Notes under the pieces: generated by a model
Told to the model about the DNA's origin: nothing
The model's database searches: none
Seen by the model: only the letters and a program-made list of their open reading frames with translations
Part shown: positions 41,468 through 50,472 of the stretch, piece by piece
Layout of the letters: each line of letters opens with the position of its first letter
Numbering within the stretch: position 1 is the stretch's first letter
NCBI RefSeq assembly: GCF_011064595.1
Contig: NZ_JAALJI010000001.1
Location: 558,001-622,000 of the forward strand
Source: Paludisphaera soli
Lineage (GTDB): Bacteria > Planctomycetota > Planctomycetia > Isosphaerales > Isosphaeraceae
Reading direction: 5' to 3'
Length of the DNA: 64,000 nucleotides
Position numbers and translations under genes: made by a program

Positions 41468-42973
41468 CTACAGGACCGGCTCGCCGGAGTCTCCCGGCTG
41501 GACCTCGCGCTCGTCCCCAGGCTCCTCGCCCGCCCGCAGCAGCCACGCCGCGCCGGCCGCCTGGAAGACGACCAGGGGGAGGAACTGGACCCATTGCCAC
41601 GTCGCGGGAAGTTCGGTCAGCCTGGGACCCGCCAGCAAGCCCGTGAGGGTCCGCGTGAATCGCTCGCCGGTCCACCAGCGCGGCGGCGCGCCGAGACCCG
41701 TCCACAGGGGCCAGACCACCTCGATCAGCGGATCCAGCACGTCCTGCGGCAGCCGCGCCCCGACCCCCTGGAACAGCAGCATCAGCGCCGCGCCGGCCAG
41801 GCCAAGGCTGGCCGCCGCGACGATCGCGACGCGTCCCCGGGCGCCCGGGGCGGCGAGCAACGCCGCGACCGGGAGCATCGCGAATGGCAGGAGCGGCACG
41901 AGCAGGCGCGGGCCCGTCGACCAACCGCCGGTCCACTCCGGGTAGCTCAGGTTCACCCCGAAGACCGCCGCCGTCGCCGCCAGAGAGACGATCGCGACTC
42001 CCCACCGCCTCCTCGCGAACAGTAACGCCCATCCGAAGGGTGCCAGCGTCAGGATTGGGGCGTAGAAAAGGAGCCCGCGGTGCCGTCCCCAGAGGAGAGG
42101 AACGACGCGGCTCCAGTCGGGACCTTGAAGGCCCAGCGGATTCTCCCGGCTGTGGACGCGCGCGAATTGGGCCGTGGCATGGTGGAAATACCCCATGTCG
42201 AAGGGGTTCCCGAACGCCAGCATGTTGTAGAGCAAGAGCAGCAGCGCCGGGATCAGCGCGCCGACCCCGAAGGCCGCCGTCGCGTCCCAGCGGCGGGCCC
42301 CCGAGACGCACTGGGCGATCAAGAAGAACCCCAGCACCGCGGAAACCGGCCCGACCTGCAGCTCGATCGCGGCCGCGTACGACGCCAGCAGCCCGGCCGC
42401 GAACGCCCTCGGCCCGTCGCGCGAGGTCCCCGTCCGGGACAGCAGCGCGAACGAGGCCAGCAGGGCGAAGGCCGACGCCTGATGCCCGTAGGCGAGCGTC
42501 GCGTAGACGTAGGCCGGCGTTGCCAGACCATAGGTCAGCGCCACGAGGACGGCCGCGCGTCGGGAGGCTCCCAGGTCGAGGGCCAGGCCCATGAGGACGA
42601 CCGCCGTCGCGGCGGTGAGCAGGCCCGAGGTCGCCAGCGTCACCCCGTAGTCCGAGGGCCAGAAGGCCAGTGCGGGGCCCCCCAGGGGGTGCGGCTTCGC
42701 CCCAAACGCGTATCGCATCAGGCCGTAAGGGACGCTCGCCAGCAGCGGGTAACCCGGAAGCTTGTCGCTGAAGTAACGGCCCTCATGGAAGGCGCGATCG
42801 CCGGTCTGGTCCTCCAGGCCGTCGATCGCCAGGCTCCCCCGATCGACCAGGGCGTAGGTCAGCATCAGCCGGCTGGCCGTGTTCCAGTCCCGCGAGTGCC
42901 AGAAGAAGGCGTAGCTCCCCATCAGCACAAGGAAGACGCCGAGTCCCGTCCGCAGCCAGGCGCGATCCCTCAC
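41468..42973 (-). CDS. Multi-pass membrane protein, GT-C-like
   Basis: A 501-residue protein with about ten hydrophobic segments (for example TGLGVFLVLMGSYAFFW, LLTAATAVVLMGLALDLG, ALIPALLLLLYNMLAFGNPFDMGY, LPFAMLPVAALLAAPGA). It has a large extracytoplasmic loop near the front (DRGSLAIDGLEDQTGDRAFHEGRYFSDKLPG), as in polyprenol-dependent glycosyltransferases. Its GTG start (42973) overlaps the stop of the upstream membrane gene as GTGA, so it is translated in step with it. It probably adds sugars from a lipid carrier on the periplasmic face; this is inferred. Confidence 0.83.
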   Translation of the reverse strand: MRDRAWLRTGLGVFLVLMGSYAFFWHSRDWNTASRLMLTYALVDRGSLAIDGLEDQTGDRAFHEGRYFSDKLPGYPLLASVPYGLMRYAFGAKPHPLGGPALAFWPSDYGVTLATSGLLTAATAVVLMGLALDLGASRRAAVLVALTYGLATPAYVYATLAYGHQASAFALLASFALLSRTGTSRDGPRAFAAGLLASYAAAIELQVGPVSAVLGFFLIAQCVSGARRWDATAAFGVGALIPALLLLLYNMLAFGNPFDMGYFHHATAQFARVHSRENPLGLQGPDWSRVVPLLWGRHRGLLFYAPILTLAPFGWALLFARRRWGVAIVSLAATAAVFGVNLSYPEWTGGWSTGPRLLVPLLPFAMLPVAALLAAPGARGRVAIVAAASLGLAGAALMLLFQGVGARLPQDVLDPLIEVVWPLWTGLGAPPRWWTGERFTRTLTGLLAGPRLTELPATWQWVQFLPLVVFQAAGAAWLLRAGEEPGDEREVQPGDSGEPVL

Positions 42974-44328
42974 CACGCCCCCAACTCCTTCCGGGAACCA
43001 ACGAGCAGCCGGAGCCCGTCCCAAACGCCGAAGACCGCCGAGGCCGCCAGAAGGGCGAACGGCGCCTGGATCGGCAGTTGGTAGCGATCCCAGGCCATCG
43101 GCAGGTAGAGCGTCACCACCGCCAGGGCGATCACGGCCCACGCGGCGATCGCCCAGGACGTCGGCGGCGAGCCGTCCTGCAACTGCTTCCGGCCGAAGAA
43201 CAGGGCGTAGCCCAGCCCGGCCAGGCCGAGCGGCAGCCAGACGAAGGCGCCCCAATCCTGCGCCAGGTCGTAGCGTCGGGTCGAATCCGACTTCCGAGGC
43301 CCGAACGGCCCGAAGCGCCCGAAGCCCTGCGCGGCGACCACCCGCGCGCGGTCGCCCAGGCGCGTCAGGGCGTTATGCGGGAACGCGACCTGCTGGCTGG
43401 CCGACATCGTCCGGCGGTGGTCGATCAGGAAGCGGAATCGCTCCCAGGCGCCCTGGTCGGCGATCCGCCGCGCGTCCTCATTCAGGGGGGACGTCGGCCG
43501 GGCTGTCATGTACGGGTTGAGCATCAGGAAGACCGCGACCGCGACCGCCGCCGCGAGCGAGGAGCCGAGCGCGTACCAGAGCCAGGCGGTGCGTCGGATC
43601 GCGGCGATACCCCATGCGATCAGAACCCAGGAGGCCAAAGTCATGAGGGCGAGCAATCCGTTGAACTTGGCCAGCACCGAGAGCCCGATCGCCACGCCCG
43701 ACCCCGCGAGCAAGGCGAACATCGCCCACCCCGCCTTCCCCGCGACCGCGCGGCGCCAGGCCCCCAGCGCCAACGCCAGGGCGATCAAAAGGAAGGCCTC
43801 GCAAGGGGCCTCGGACATCGCCCGGTGCGCATGCAGCGCGTAGAGCGGATTGAGCGCGAGCAGCAGCCCGGCCGCCACGCCGACGCGGAGGTCGAACGCC
43901 GCCGCCCCGAGGGCGGCGAGCGCGAGGCACCCCGCCGCCCCGAGGAGGATCGAAGGGATGCGCGCGACCGTCAGCATTCGGGGGGGGCCGAACCGGCTCG
44001 ACGTGTCGCGGTACCAGGATCGGGCGGCCTCGGGGCCCGGCCTCGGCTCGCCCGCGACCAGGAGGGCCAGGCCGATGGCGTACTTCGGGAGCGGGACGAG
44101 GTCGTAAGCCGGGAAGTCCAGCCAGACGCGATCGTCCCGGTCTCCCGACAGCAGCACGTCCGTGTAGTAAGCCTGCGAGATGTAGGCGTACTCGTCCACG
44201 AAGGGCGCGTCGAACGACCCGGCGCCGAAGATCCCCAGGGCGAGAACCCCGACGGCCGCGTACGCCCCGAGGCGAAGCTTTGACGAAGGCGGAGACTCTG
44301 TCGGTCGCACAGGTCGCGAAGGGGTCAT
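42970..44328 (-). CDS. Phospholipid carrier-dependent glycosyltransferase, PMT/ArnT-like
   Basis: The 452-residue multi-pass protein starts with a basic tail, one helix and then FDAPFVDEYAYISQAYY, the first-loop acidic motif (usually DE) that marks GT39/GT83 GT-C enzymes. Further helices follow (IPSILLGAAGCLALAALG, LLLALNPLYALHAHRAMSE, FLMLNPYMTARP). It probably moves a sugar from undecaprenyl phosphate to a lipid or protein. A promoter lies at 44393-44422. The second membrane gene is coupled by GTGA. Confidence 0.87.
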   Translation of the reverse strand: MTPSRPVRPTESPPSSKLRLGAYAAVGVLALGIFGAGSFDAPFVDEYAYISQAYYTDVLLSGDRDDRVWLDFPAYDLVPLPKYAIGLALLVAGEPRPGPEAARSWYRDTSSRFGPPRMLTVARIPSILLGAAGCLALAALGAAAFDLRVGVAAGLLLALNPLYALHAHRAMSEAPCEAFLLIALALALGAWRRAVAGKAGWAMFALLAGSGVAIGLSVLAKFNGLLALMTLASWVLIAWGIAAIRRTAWLWYALGSSLAAAVAVAVFLMLNPYMTARPTSPLNEDARRIADQGAWERFRFLIDHRRTMSASQQVAFPHNALTRLGDRARVVAAQGFGRFGPFGPRKSDSTRRYDLAQDWGAFVWLPLGLAGLGYALFFGRKQLQDGSPPTSWAIAAWAVIALAVVTLYLPMAWDRYQLPIQAPFALLAASAVFGVWDGLRLLVGSRKELGAW

Positions 44329-44392
44329 CAGGCTGGTTTTCGCGTGAAGCCTGGGAAACTTTACCGACTTAACGAACTGGACTTACGCGCCC

Positions 44393-44422
44393 ATTGTAGA
44401 ACCCCTCCGGATTCTTTGGCAA
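44393..44422 (-). promoter_or_regulatory. Sigma70-like promoter for the GT-C gene pair
   Basis: On the minus strand TTGCCA (44422-44417), an 18-base spacer and TACAAT (44398-44393), 65 bases before the start at 44328. Confidence 0.7.
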
Positions 44423-44873
44423 CGCCTGGATCATCGGCTAAGGTTCCGTGACGGCCCGAATCCGAAGGGTCGTCGCGACGATCGCGGCCCCGGGCAGCCG
44501 GGGCGTCTCGCCGCGTCGGGAAGCCGCCGGACGGGCCAGATCCTCGGAGATCGGGCCCCTCGCGTCGGCCTCGCTCGCGGCTTGTGTTGCGATCGTCGGC
44601 AGCGTGGGGAAACTTCGACCACTTGATCCGGCACCCCGAGAACTCCCGATGCGCGCTCCATTCTGCATGCCGCGGGCGGGCTCCGTCACGTCCCCAGGCG
44701 AGGGTCCGTCGCGTCGCGAGACGTCGGCGTCCCCCCTCGCCGACCCCGGGACAGTGAGAGGGGCGCGCGCCGAGGACGTCGGGCCGGCCCCCCCGGCCGC
44801 GCTTCGACGAGCGGAGGGCGGCCCGCGAGGGGCGTTCGTGCATCGGTCCCATTTCACACGGGAGATTCATGCG
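44423..44873. other. Intergenic region upstream of the lipoprotein gene
   Basis: The frame of the lipoprotein stays open through most of this stretch but its translation is Arg/Ser/Gly-rich without a pattern, so I treat it as non-coding. No clear plus-strand promoter or RNA gene is seen. Confidence 0.5.
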
Positions 44874-46469
44874 ATGTTCAGCTTGAGCTGGTTGCGGGAG
44901 CGTGGGCTCACCCGCGCCCGGCCGTCGGGCCGTCGGCGAGCGGCGAAGGCCGTCGCGCTGGGCGCCCTGATCGCCGCCACGATGCTCCAGACCGGCTGCC
45001 GCTCCGGCGGCTTCGGTTCGGGATGCGGCCTCTTCAGCCCCTGCGGCTTCCCCGCCCGGGCGACGAGCCGGATCATGCAGCCCTTCCAACGGCTCCGGGG
45101 CGGTTCGGGCCTCTGCGGCGACGGCTGCGGCACGGCGGGCTGCGACGCCCCGATGGATTACGCCGCGCCGGTCGGCGTGATCGCCCCCGCCGTCCCCCTG
45201 GGCGCCCCCGCCACGATCGTCGCCCCGGGAGGCTCCATCCCGTCCACGGTCGCGCCTTCGACCGACCTCCCCTCGGACCTGGAGCCCTTGCCGTCGGCCC
45301 AGCCCGGATCGGCCCCCTCGCGATCCGGGGCCACCAACAGCGGCGTCCGCCGGCCCTCCGGCTATCGCCCGGTGCAGAACCCGGGCGTGGACCTGACGCA
45401 CTCGCTCGTCTCGACCCCGGCCGCCTCGCGGACGACCCCGACCGCGGCCAAGGCCCGCGACGAGGCCGGCAGCGTCTTCGACAACCTGCCGGCCCTCGAC
45501 GTCCCCCCCGCCGAGAATCCCGGCCGCGGCGACAGCCCCCCCGTCGCCCCGGCCGCCGCGAAAACCAACGACCCCGCCCCGACGCCGACGCCCACCGCGG
45601 CGTCGGCCTCCCCGCACGACCAGGCTCCTGGTCGTGCGGAGGGCGGGACCGGCCCCGAGGCGCCTCCCGCCTCGGCGCTCGCCTCCGCGGCCGCCGCTCC
45701 GGCCCCCGACGCCGCCGAGGCGTCCCAGGGGGCCCTCGGCGTCGCGCGGTTCGCCGCCGTCGACCTCAAGTTGGCCGGCGGCAGCGTCCCCTCGACGGTC
45801 GGCCTCGGCTGGCTGGCCGAGAAGGGCTACCGTACCCTGCTCGACCTCCGCGACTCCGCGAAGATCGACCCGAAATTCATCGGCGAGGCCTCCAAGCGGG
45901 GGCTCCGCTACGTTTCGTTCCCGATCGACCTCGCGACTCTCGACCGCGAACGCCTCGACCGTTTCGCCGACGAGCTGGCCCTCGACTCCGCCCGCCCGCT
46001 CTACTTCTTCGACGAAGACGGTCGGGTGGCCGGGGCCCTCTGGTACATCCGCCGCGTCCTCAACGACAAGGCCGCCTGGGACGTCGCCCGTCGCGAGGCC
46101 GAGAGCATCGGCCTGGTCGACGCCGACTCGTGGAAGGCGACCCGCGAATACGTCGATTCCCGCCTCGGGCCCACCCCGGCCGCCCCCGCCTCCCCGACCG
46201 ACGACGTGAAGACGGCCCCGGCGCCCAGGCATCCGGCTCAGGCCGCGGTCGGCGAGCGCGTCATCGCCGCCGCCCCCGCGACGGCGCCTCCCGTCTTGTC
46301 CGACCGCGTCCGCCTCGCTTCCACCTCGGCAGCCGAGATCTGGCAGCCGTTCGCCGCCATGCTCGTGACCGGCCTCGGCTTCCGCCTGGCGTTCATCGGC
46401 CGCTCGTCGATCCCCACCATCCGGGCGAAGACTCGGGCCAGTCTGCCTGGACCGGCGCCTCGATCCTGA
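44874..46469 (+). CDS. Lipoprotein-like protein with a pseudo-phosphatase domain
   Basis: The 531-residue product has a basic N-terminus and MLQTGC (Cys42), an approximate lipobox. A Cys/Gly-rich segment and a long Pro/Ala/Ser linker (about 80-280) follow. Residues about 290-400 (VPSTVGLGWLAEKGYRTLLDLR..RYVSFPIDL..) resemble the DUF442/dual-specificity-phosphatase fold, but the catalytic loop reads FFDEDGRVAGALW instead of HCxxGxRAGALW. Cys is Asp380, Arg is Val385 and His is Phe379, so it should be inactive and may bind ligands. The C-terminal 77 coding bases overlap those of rluA on the other strand. GGGAG precedes the ATG. Confidence 0.8.
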   Translation: MFSLSWLRERGLTRARPSGRRRAAKAVALGALIAATMLQTGCRSGGFGSGCGLFSPCGFPARATSRIMQPFQRLRGGSGLCGDGCGTAGCDAPMDYAAPVGVIAPAVPLGAPATIVAPGGSIPSTVAPSTDLPSDLEPLPSAQPGSAPSRSGATNSGVRRPSGYRPVQNPGVDLTHSLVSTPAASRTTPTAAKARDEAGSVFDNLPALDVPPAENPGRGDSPPVAPAAAKTNDPAPTPTPTAASASPHDQAPGRAEGGTGPEAPPASALASAAAAPAPDAAEASQGALGVARFAAVDLKLAGGSVPSTVGLGWLAEKGYRTLLDLRDSAKIDPKFIGEASKRGLRYVSFPIDLATLDRERLDRFADELALDSARPLYFFDEDGRVAGALWYIRRVLNDKAAWDVARREAESIGLVDADSWKATREYVDSRLGPTPAAPASPTDDVKTAPAPRHPAQAAVGERVIAAAPATAPPVLSDRVRLASTSAAEIWQPFAAMLVTGLGFRLAFIGRSSIPTIRAKTRASLPGPAPRS

Positions 46470-47094
46470 CCGAGTCGCCCAGGGTCGGATGCCGGAAGGT
46501 CAATTCCCGCGCGTGCAGCGCGATCCGCGTCTCGCCGTCGAGCGCCCGCACCAGCCGCGTCGAGCCGTACTTCCGATCGCCGACGATCGGCAACCCCCGC
46601 TCCGCCAGCTGGACCCGCAACTGATGGCTCCGCCCGGTCGACGGCCGGAGGGCCAGCTTGCTCATCCCCGCCCCCTCGGCCAGCACCTCATAGGCCACCC
46701 GCGCGAACTTCCCCACGCCCGCCTCGGTCACCCGGACGCGATTCGTCGCGTGGTCCTTCTCCAGGTGGTCGACCCACTCCCCTTCGGCCTCGCCGGGACG
46801 CCCCTCGACGATCGCCCAGTAGAGCTTGGACACGTCTCCCGTCCGGAACTGGTCGGAGAGCCTCCCCGCGGCCTTGCTCGTCCTCGCCAGCAGCACGACG
46901 CCCGAGGTCGGTCGGTCCAGGCGGTGCACCAGGCCGACGAAGACGTTCCCCGGCTTGCGGTACTTCACCTTCCAGTAGTCCGTCGTCCAGGAGACGAGGC
47001 TGGGCTCCCCCGTCTCATCCCCCTGCGAGAGCATCCCCGCCGGCTTGTTCAGGACGAGGCAGTGGTTGTCCTCGAACAGGATCTCGGGCGTCAT
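46393..47094 (-). CDS. RluA-family pseudouridine synthase
   Basis: The 233-residue single-domain enzyme has the catalytic motif HRLDRPTSG with Asp60, ARTSKAAGRLSDQFR, and the substrate loop LRPSTGRSHQLRVQLAERGLPIVGD. There is no S4 domain, as in RluA/TruC-type enzymes; whether it acts on rRNA or tRNA is unclear. It shares ATGA overlaps with truD (47091-47094) and forms the end of the cinA-truD-rluA operon. Its 3' end overlaps the convergent lipoprotein gene by 77 bases. Confidence 0.92.
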   Translation of the reverse strand: MTPEILFEDNHCLVLNKPAGMLSQGDETGEPSLVSWTTDYWKVKYRKPGNVFVGLVHRLDRPTSGVVLLARTSKAAGRLSDQFRTGDVSKLYWAIVEGRPGEAEGEWVDHLEKDHATNRVRVTEAGVGKFARVAYEVLAEGAGMSKLALRPSTGRSHQLRVQLAERGLPIVGDRKYGSTRLVRALDGETRIALHARELTFRHPTLGDSVRIEAPVQADWPESSPGWWGSTSGR

Positions 47095-48269
47095 GCGTCG
47101 GTCCCGGAGGCCTCGGTGAGCCGCTTGACCAGCATGGTCGCGTAGGCCCCCTTCGGCAGCGCGAACTCCAGGCGAACGGCCTGCTTGCCCTTGTGGAGCG
47201 GATCGTCGAACGTCTCGGAGCGGACTTCGTCGACGGCCAGGATCGCCCGTCGCGTCCCCTTGGAGAAGAAGACGTCCTTGAGCTTCTTGACCCGCACGTC
47301 GGCCCAGGCGAGGTCGAAGCCGCCCAGCGCCTCGGCGGCGATCTCGCCGAGAGGGCCCTCGGGCGGCGGCGTCCGCGAGGAAGGCAGCGGCAAGGGCTCG
47401 GCGTCGATCGCCTTCCGTTGATCGGGGTCGAGCCCGACCGGGAACGGCAGTGCCCCGACCTTCAAATCCACGAGCACGCGCTGCTCGGGCCGCGTGTTCC
47501 GAGAGATCCAGCCGGCGAGCATCAGGTTCCAGAGCCAGCTCTGAAAGGCCGAGAAATAGAGCCCGCGCAGGTCGCGCTTGACCCTGGCGAACGCCCCGGA
47601 GAAATCGGTCGGGTGGTCGACGAGGTAGGTGACGATGCTCCGCTCGGACGAGCGGTCGAGCGCGGCCTTGGCCTCGGGCCAGTTCCCCCAGTGCTCTTGA
47701 AGGGCGGCCTTGCGGACCTTGGTGTCGGCCCGGTCGAAGGGGTTGGGCTCGGCGAGGGCGAGCTTCAGGGCCTTCTCGTAGTCCCCCTTGAGCCAGGCGT
47801 GGCCGATGAACTCGCCCGAGTAGCCGACCGAGCCGAAGCGCTGGTCGTCGAAGTAGTTCGGCACCCCGTCGTTCGCGACCGCCGCGAGCTGCCGGCCGGC
47901 CTCGGCCGCGGCGGCCTCGGTCATGTCGCGGAGCACCAGGATGAAGCGGTTGCCGGTGAAGTCCTGGGGGCCGTACGCGCGTTCGAGGCGGCCGAGCGGC
48001 TCCAGGTTCAGGTTCGGCTGATGGATCGCGTGGTCGGGCCCCTCGAAGATCGTCAGGTACTGGACGGTCGCCGCGTGTCGGTCCTTGAGCCCACCGTAGC
48101 CGACCCGGCCGCTGGGGATGTTCCAGCGCCGGCAGATGGACTCGACGGCCTCGATGGTCCCGACCCCGACCTTGGAGAGGCGGTAGAACGTGTATCTCCC
48201 CTTCGGCCCGGGCGTGACGCTCGGCATCTCTTCGACCTGGAAGTCCTCGGGCTGGCGCTTGAGCTTCAT
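47091..48269 (-). CDS. truD: tRNA pseudouridine(13) synthase TruD
   Basis: The 392-residue product has EDFQVEEMP at the start, RVGYGGLKDRHA with catalytic Asp63, LGRLERAYGPQDFTGNRFILVLR, and PNYFDDQRFGSVG, all family signatures. It has the middle TRUD domain (YFSAFQSWLWNLMLAGWI) and is slightly longer than E. coli TruD. The start at 48269 and stop at 47091 both overlap neighbours by 4 bases (ATGA), so cinA, truD and rluA are translationally coupled. Confidence 0.95.
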   Translation of the reverse strand: MKLKRQPEDFQVEEMPSVTPGPKGRYTFYRLSKVGVGTIEAVESICRRWNIPSGRVGYGGLKDRHAATVQYLTIFEGPDHAIHQPNLNLEPLGRLERAYGPQDFTGNRFILVLRDMTEAAAAEAGRQLAAVANDGVPNYFDDQRFGSVGYSGEFIGHAWLKGDYEKALKLALAEPNPFDRADTKVRKAALQEHWGNWPEAKAALDRSSERSIVTYLVDHPTDFSGAFARVKRDLRGLYFSAFQSWLWNLMLAGWISRNTRPEQRVLVDLKVGALPFPVGLDPDQRKAIDAEPLPLPSSRTPPPEGPLGEIAAEALGGFDLAWADVRVKKLKDVFFSKGTRRAILAVDEVRSETFDDPLHKGKQAVRLEFALPKGAYATMLVKRLTEASGTDA

Positions 48270-49540
48270 CGCGAAACGATCCGATCGGGCTGGGAGAGGA
48301 GGACGAGCCGGGCCCAGTTGAGGGCCTGCTTCGAGGAACGGCGCTGGATGACGTCGCGAGGCTGCTCGGGGCCGACGTCGATCCGCCGGGTCATCACCTT
48401 GTCGCGGCTCGCCAGGCCGAGGTAGACGAGGCCGACGGGCTTCTCGGCCGTCCCGCCGTCAGGCCCGGCGACGCCCGTGGTGCTGATGGCGAGGTCCGAG
48501 TCGAACCGCTCGCGGGCCCCCTGGGCCATGGCCGCGGCGACCTCGGCGCCGACCGCGCCGTGCTCGCGGATCAGCTCGGGGGGGACGCCCAGCATGGCCG
48601 TCTTGGCCTCGTTGGCGTAGCTGACGACGCCGCCGAGGTAATGGGCGCTGACGCCGGGGATGGCCGTGATCAGGTGGGCGACGAGTCCGCCGGTGCAGGA
48701 CTCGGCCGTCGCCAGGGTCGCGCCGGTGCGCTTCAGCTGGTCCACGAGCGCGTCGGCGACGTCGGCCGAGTCCTCGCCGACGATCAGCGAGCCGAACCGG
48801 GCGCGGATGAGGGCGGCGGTCTCTTCGGTCTGGGCCCAGGCGGCCTCGGGGGTGAGGCCCTCGCCGCGGATCCGGAAGCGGATGGTGGCGTCGCTGGCGG
48901 TGATGCCGACCTCGGGCGTATGGCCGCGCGCGGTCAGGTCGAGGGCCTCGGCCTCGATCTCGGACTCCCCCTTGCCGAAGAGCGCGATCTTGCGATAGAC
49001 GATGGCTTTCTCGACCCAGTGCCGCTGGCGGAGCCGGGGGACGACCTGGTCGTGGAACATCCGGCGCATCTCGGAGGGGACGCCGGGCATCGCGGCGAAG
49101 GCGGCGCGGCCGATGGTCATCCAGATCCCCGGCGCGGTCCCGACGGGGTTCGGCAGCGCCTCGGCCCCTTCGGGGATCCGGGCCTGGACGCGGTTGCGCT
49201 CGGCCATCGGCCGGTTGCGGCGGGCGAACAACGCGGCGATGGCCGCGAGCGAATCGGGGTCTTCGCGCAGGCCCACGCCGGCGGCGAGCGCCAGGGCGTC
49301 GCGGGTTAGGTCGTCCTGGGTCGGACCGAGGCCGCCGGTGGTCAGGACGAGGTCGGCCCGTTCGGCGGCGATCCGGAACGCGGCGACGTTGTCGTCCATG
49401 TCGTCGCCAATGGTGGTGTGGAACCCCGTGGCGATCCCCAGCGAGCCCAGCTCGCCGCTCAGCCACCGGCTGTTCGTGTCCAGGTTCTGCCCGCTGACCA
49501 GCTCGCTGCCGATCGAGATGATCTCCGCCTTCAACGCCAT
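48266..49540 (-). CDS. cinA: CinA-family protein with C-terminal nicotinamide-nucleotide amidase domain
   Basis: The 424-residue product has an N-terminal COG1058 domain (EIISIGSELVSGQNLDTNSRWLSGELGSLG, TTGGLGPTQDDLTRDALA), which hydrolyses ADP-ribose-like nucleotides in characterised members. The C-terminal PncC-type domain (TLATAESCTGGLVAHLITAIPGVSAHYLGGVVSYANEAK.., STTGVAGPDGGTAEKPVGLVYLG) deamidates NMN. It is the full two-domain form. It is the first gene of the operon with truD and rluA, a mix of NAD recycling and tRNA modification. Confidence 0.95.
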   Translation of the reverse strand: MALKAEIISIGSELVSGQNLDTNSRWLSGELGSLGIATGFHTTIGDDMDDNVAAFRIAAERADLVLTTGGLGPTQDDLTRDALALAAGVGLREDPDSLAAIAALFARRNRPMAERNRVQARIPEGAEALPNPVGTAPGIWMTIGRAAFAAMPGVPSEMRRMFHDQVVPRLRQRHWVEKAIVYRKIALFGKGESEIEAEALDLTARGHTPEVGITASDATIRFRIRGEGLTPEAAWAQTEETAALIRARFGSLIVGEDSADVADALVDQLKRTGATLATAESCTGGLVAHLITAIPGVSAHYLGGVVSYANEAKTAMLGVPPELIREHGAVGAEVAAAMAQGARERFDSDLAISTTGVAGPDGGTAEKPVGLVYLGLASRDKVMTRRIDVGPEQPRDVIQRRSSKQALNWARLVLLSQPDRIVSR

Positions 49541-49791
49541 CGAGGGACTCCCGGACGATGCGGCCCGCGGCGTCGGAGACGACCGGCGCGACGGCCGAAC
49601 GATTCAATCTATAGTCCGACTCGAACTTGCGATAGCCCGGCCGCGTCTGGAGGGAGCCGCGACGCGGGGCGGGGTGGTTGCGGAAGCCCCCGGGCGATCG
49701 GTTATCATGGGATGCGGCCAGAGCTTCCCGAATCCGAACGACGCGGCATCCGTCCTCCTCGCAACCTCGGCGTGAGTGGAGAGCCTCGATC

Positions 49792-50394
49792 ATGGGGGTG
49801 AGCGTACTGCAACGGCCCACACTCGTTCTCAATCGCCACTGGCAGCCGGTCCACGTCGCCCCGGTGGCGCGGGCGCTGGTGCTGCTGTGGAACGAGGCGG
49901 CGCACGTCGTCGACCCCGACGACTTCCAGCTGTATTCCTGGACGGACTGGGCCAAGATGGCCCCTCGCGACGGCGAGCCGTTCATCCGGACCGTCCGGTT
50001 CCGCCTCCGCGTCCCCGAGGTTCTCACCCTCACGCGACACGATCGGCCCCGGTTCAACACGGTCACCTTCAGCCGCCGCAACCTGTTCAAGCGCGACCAC
50101 GTCACCTGCCAGTACTGCGGCGGGCGGCCGGGGACCGAGGAGCTGACGATCGACCACGTCCTCCCCCGGGCCCAGGGAGGCCAGACGACCTGGGAGAACT
50201 GCGTCCTCGCCTGCGTCGCCTGCAATTCGCGCAAGGCCAATCGCACGCCCGAGCAGGCGGCGATGAAGCTCCGGCGGCCCCCCTTCCGGCCGGCCTGGAA
50301 GCCGCTGTACGACGCCTCGACCGTCCGGATCGCGAGCTGGTCCCGGTTCCTGTCCGACGCCTACTGGAACGTCCCCCTGCTCGACTCCGACTGA
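49792..50394 (+). CDS. HNH endonuclease family protein
   Basis: The 200-residue product starts VSVLQRPTLVLNRHWQPVHV, as in the planctomycete/cyanobacterial HNH proteins of unknown role. The HNH core is CQYCG (Cys106, Cys109), the Asp121-His122 pair in TIDHVLPRAQGG, and NCVLACVACNSRKANRTPEQAAM with Cys141/Cys144. All metal- and DNA-binding positions are present. No restriction or phage genes are nearby. It starts at ATG 49792. A 12-bp stem hairpin follows. Confidence 0.88.
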   Translation: MGVSVLQRPTLVLNRHWQPVHVAPVARALVLLWNEAAHVVDPDDFQLYSWTDWAKMAPRDGEPFIRTVRFRLRVPEVLTLTRHDRPRFNTVTFSRRNLFKRDHVTCQYCGGRPGTEELTIDHVLPRAQGGQTTWENCVLACVACNSRKANRTPEQAAMKLRRPPFRPAWKPLYDASTVRIASWSRFLSDAYWNVPLLDSD

Positions 50395-50404
50395 CAGCCC
50401 CCGC

Positions 50405-50432
50405 CCGCGACCCCGGCCCGCCGGGGTCGCGG
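50405..50432 (+). terminator. Perfect 12-bp hairpin after the HNH gene
   Basis: CCGCGACCCCGG (50405-50416) and CCGGGGTCGCGG (50421-50432) flank a CCCG loop, 11 bases past the stop. No T-run follows, so it is either a Rho-independent-like stop of the GC-rich type or an mRNA-stabilising hairpin. Confidence 0.5.
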
Positions 50433-50472
50433 AGGGAGTCGGGGGCGGCCCTCGGCGAATAGGGAGCAGGCT

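Noticed and set aside
49792-50394. HNH protein as part of a restriction or phage-defence system
   Set aside because: No methyltransferase, helicase or phage gene is adjacent, and its family is common as a solitary gene in planctomycetes.
50405-50432. Perfect inverted repeat considered as a transposon end
   Set aside because: No transposase, no target-site duplication and no second copy seen; it fits a post-gene hairpin.
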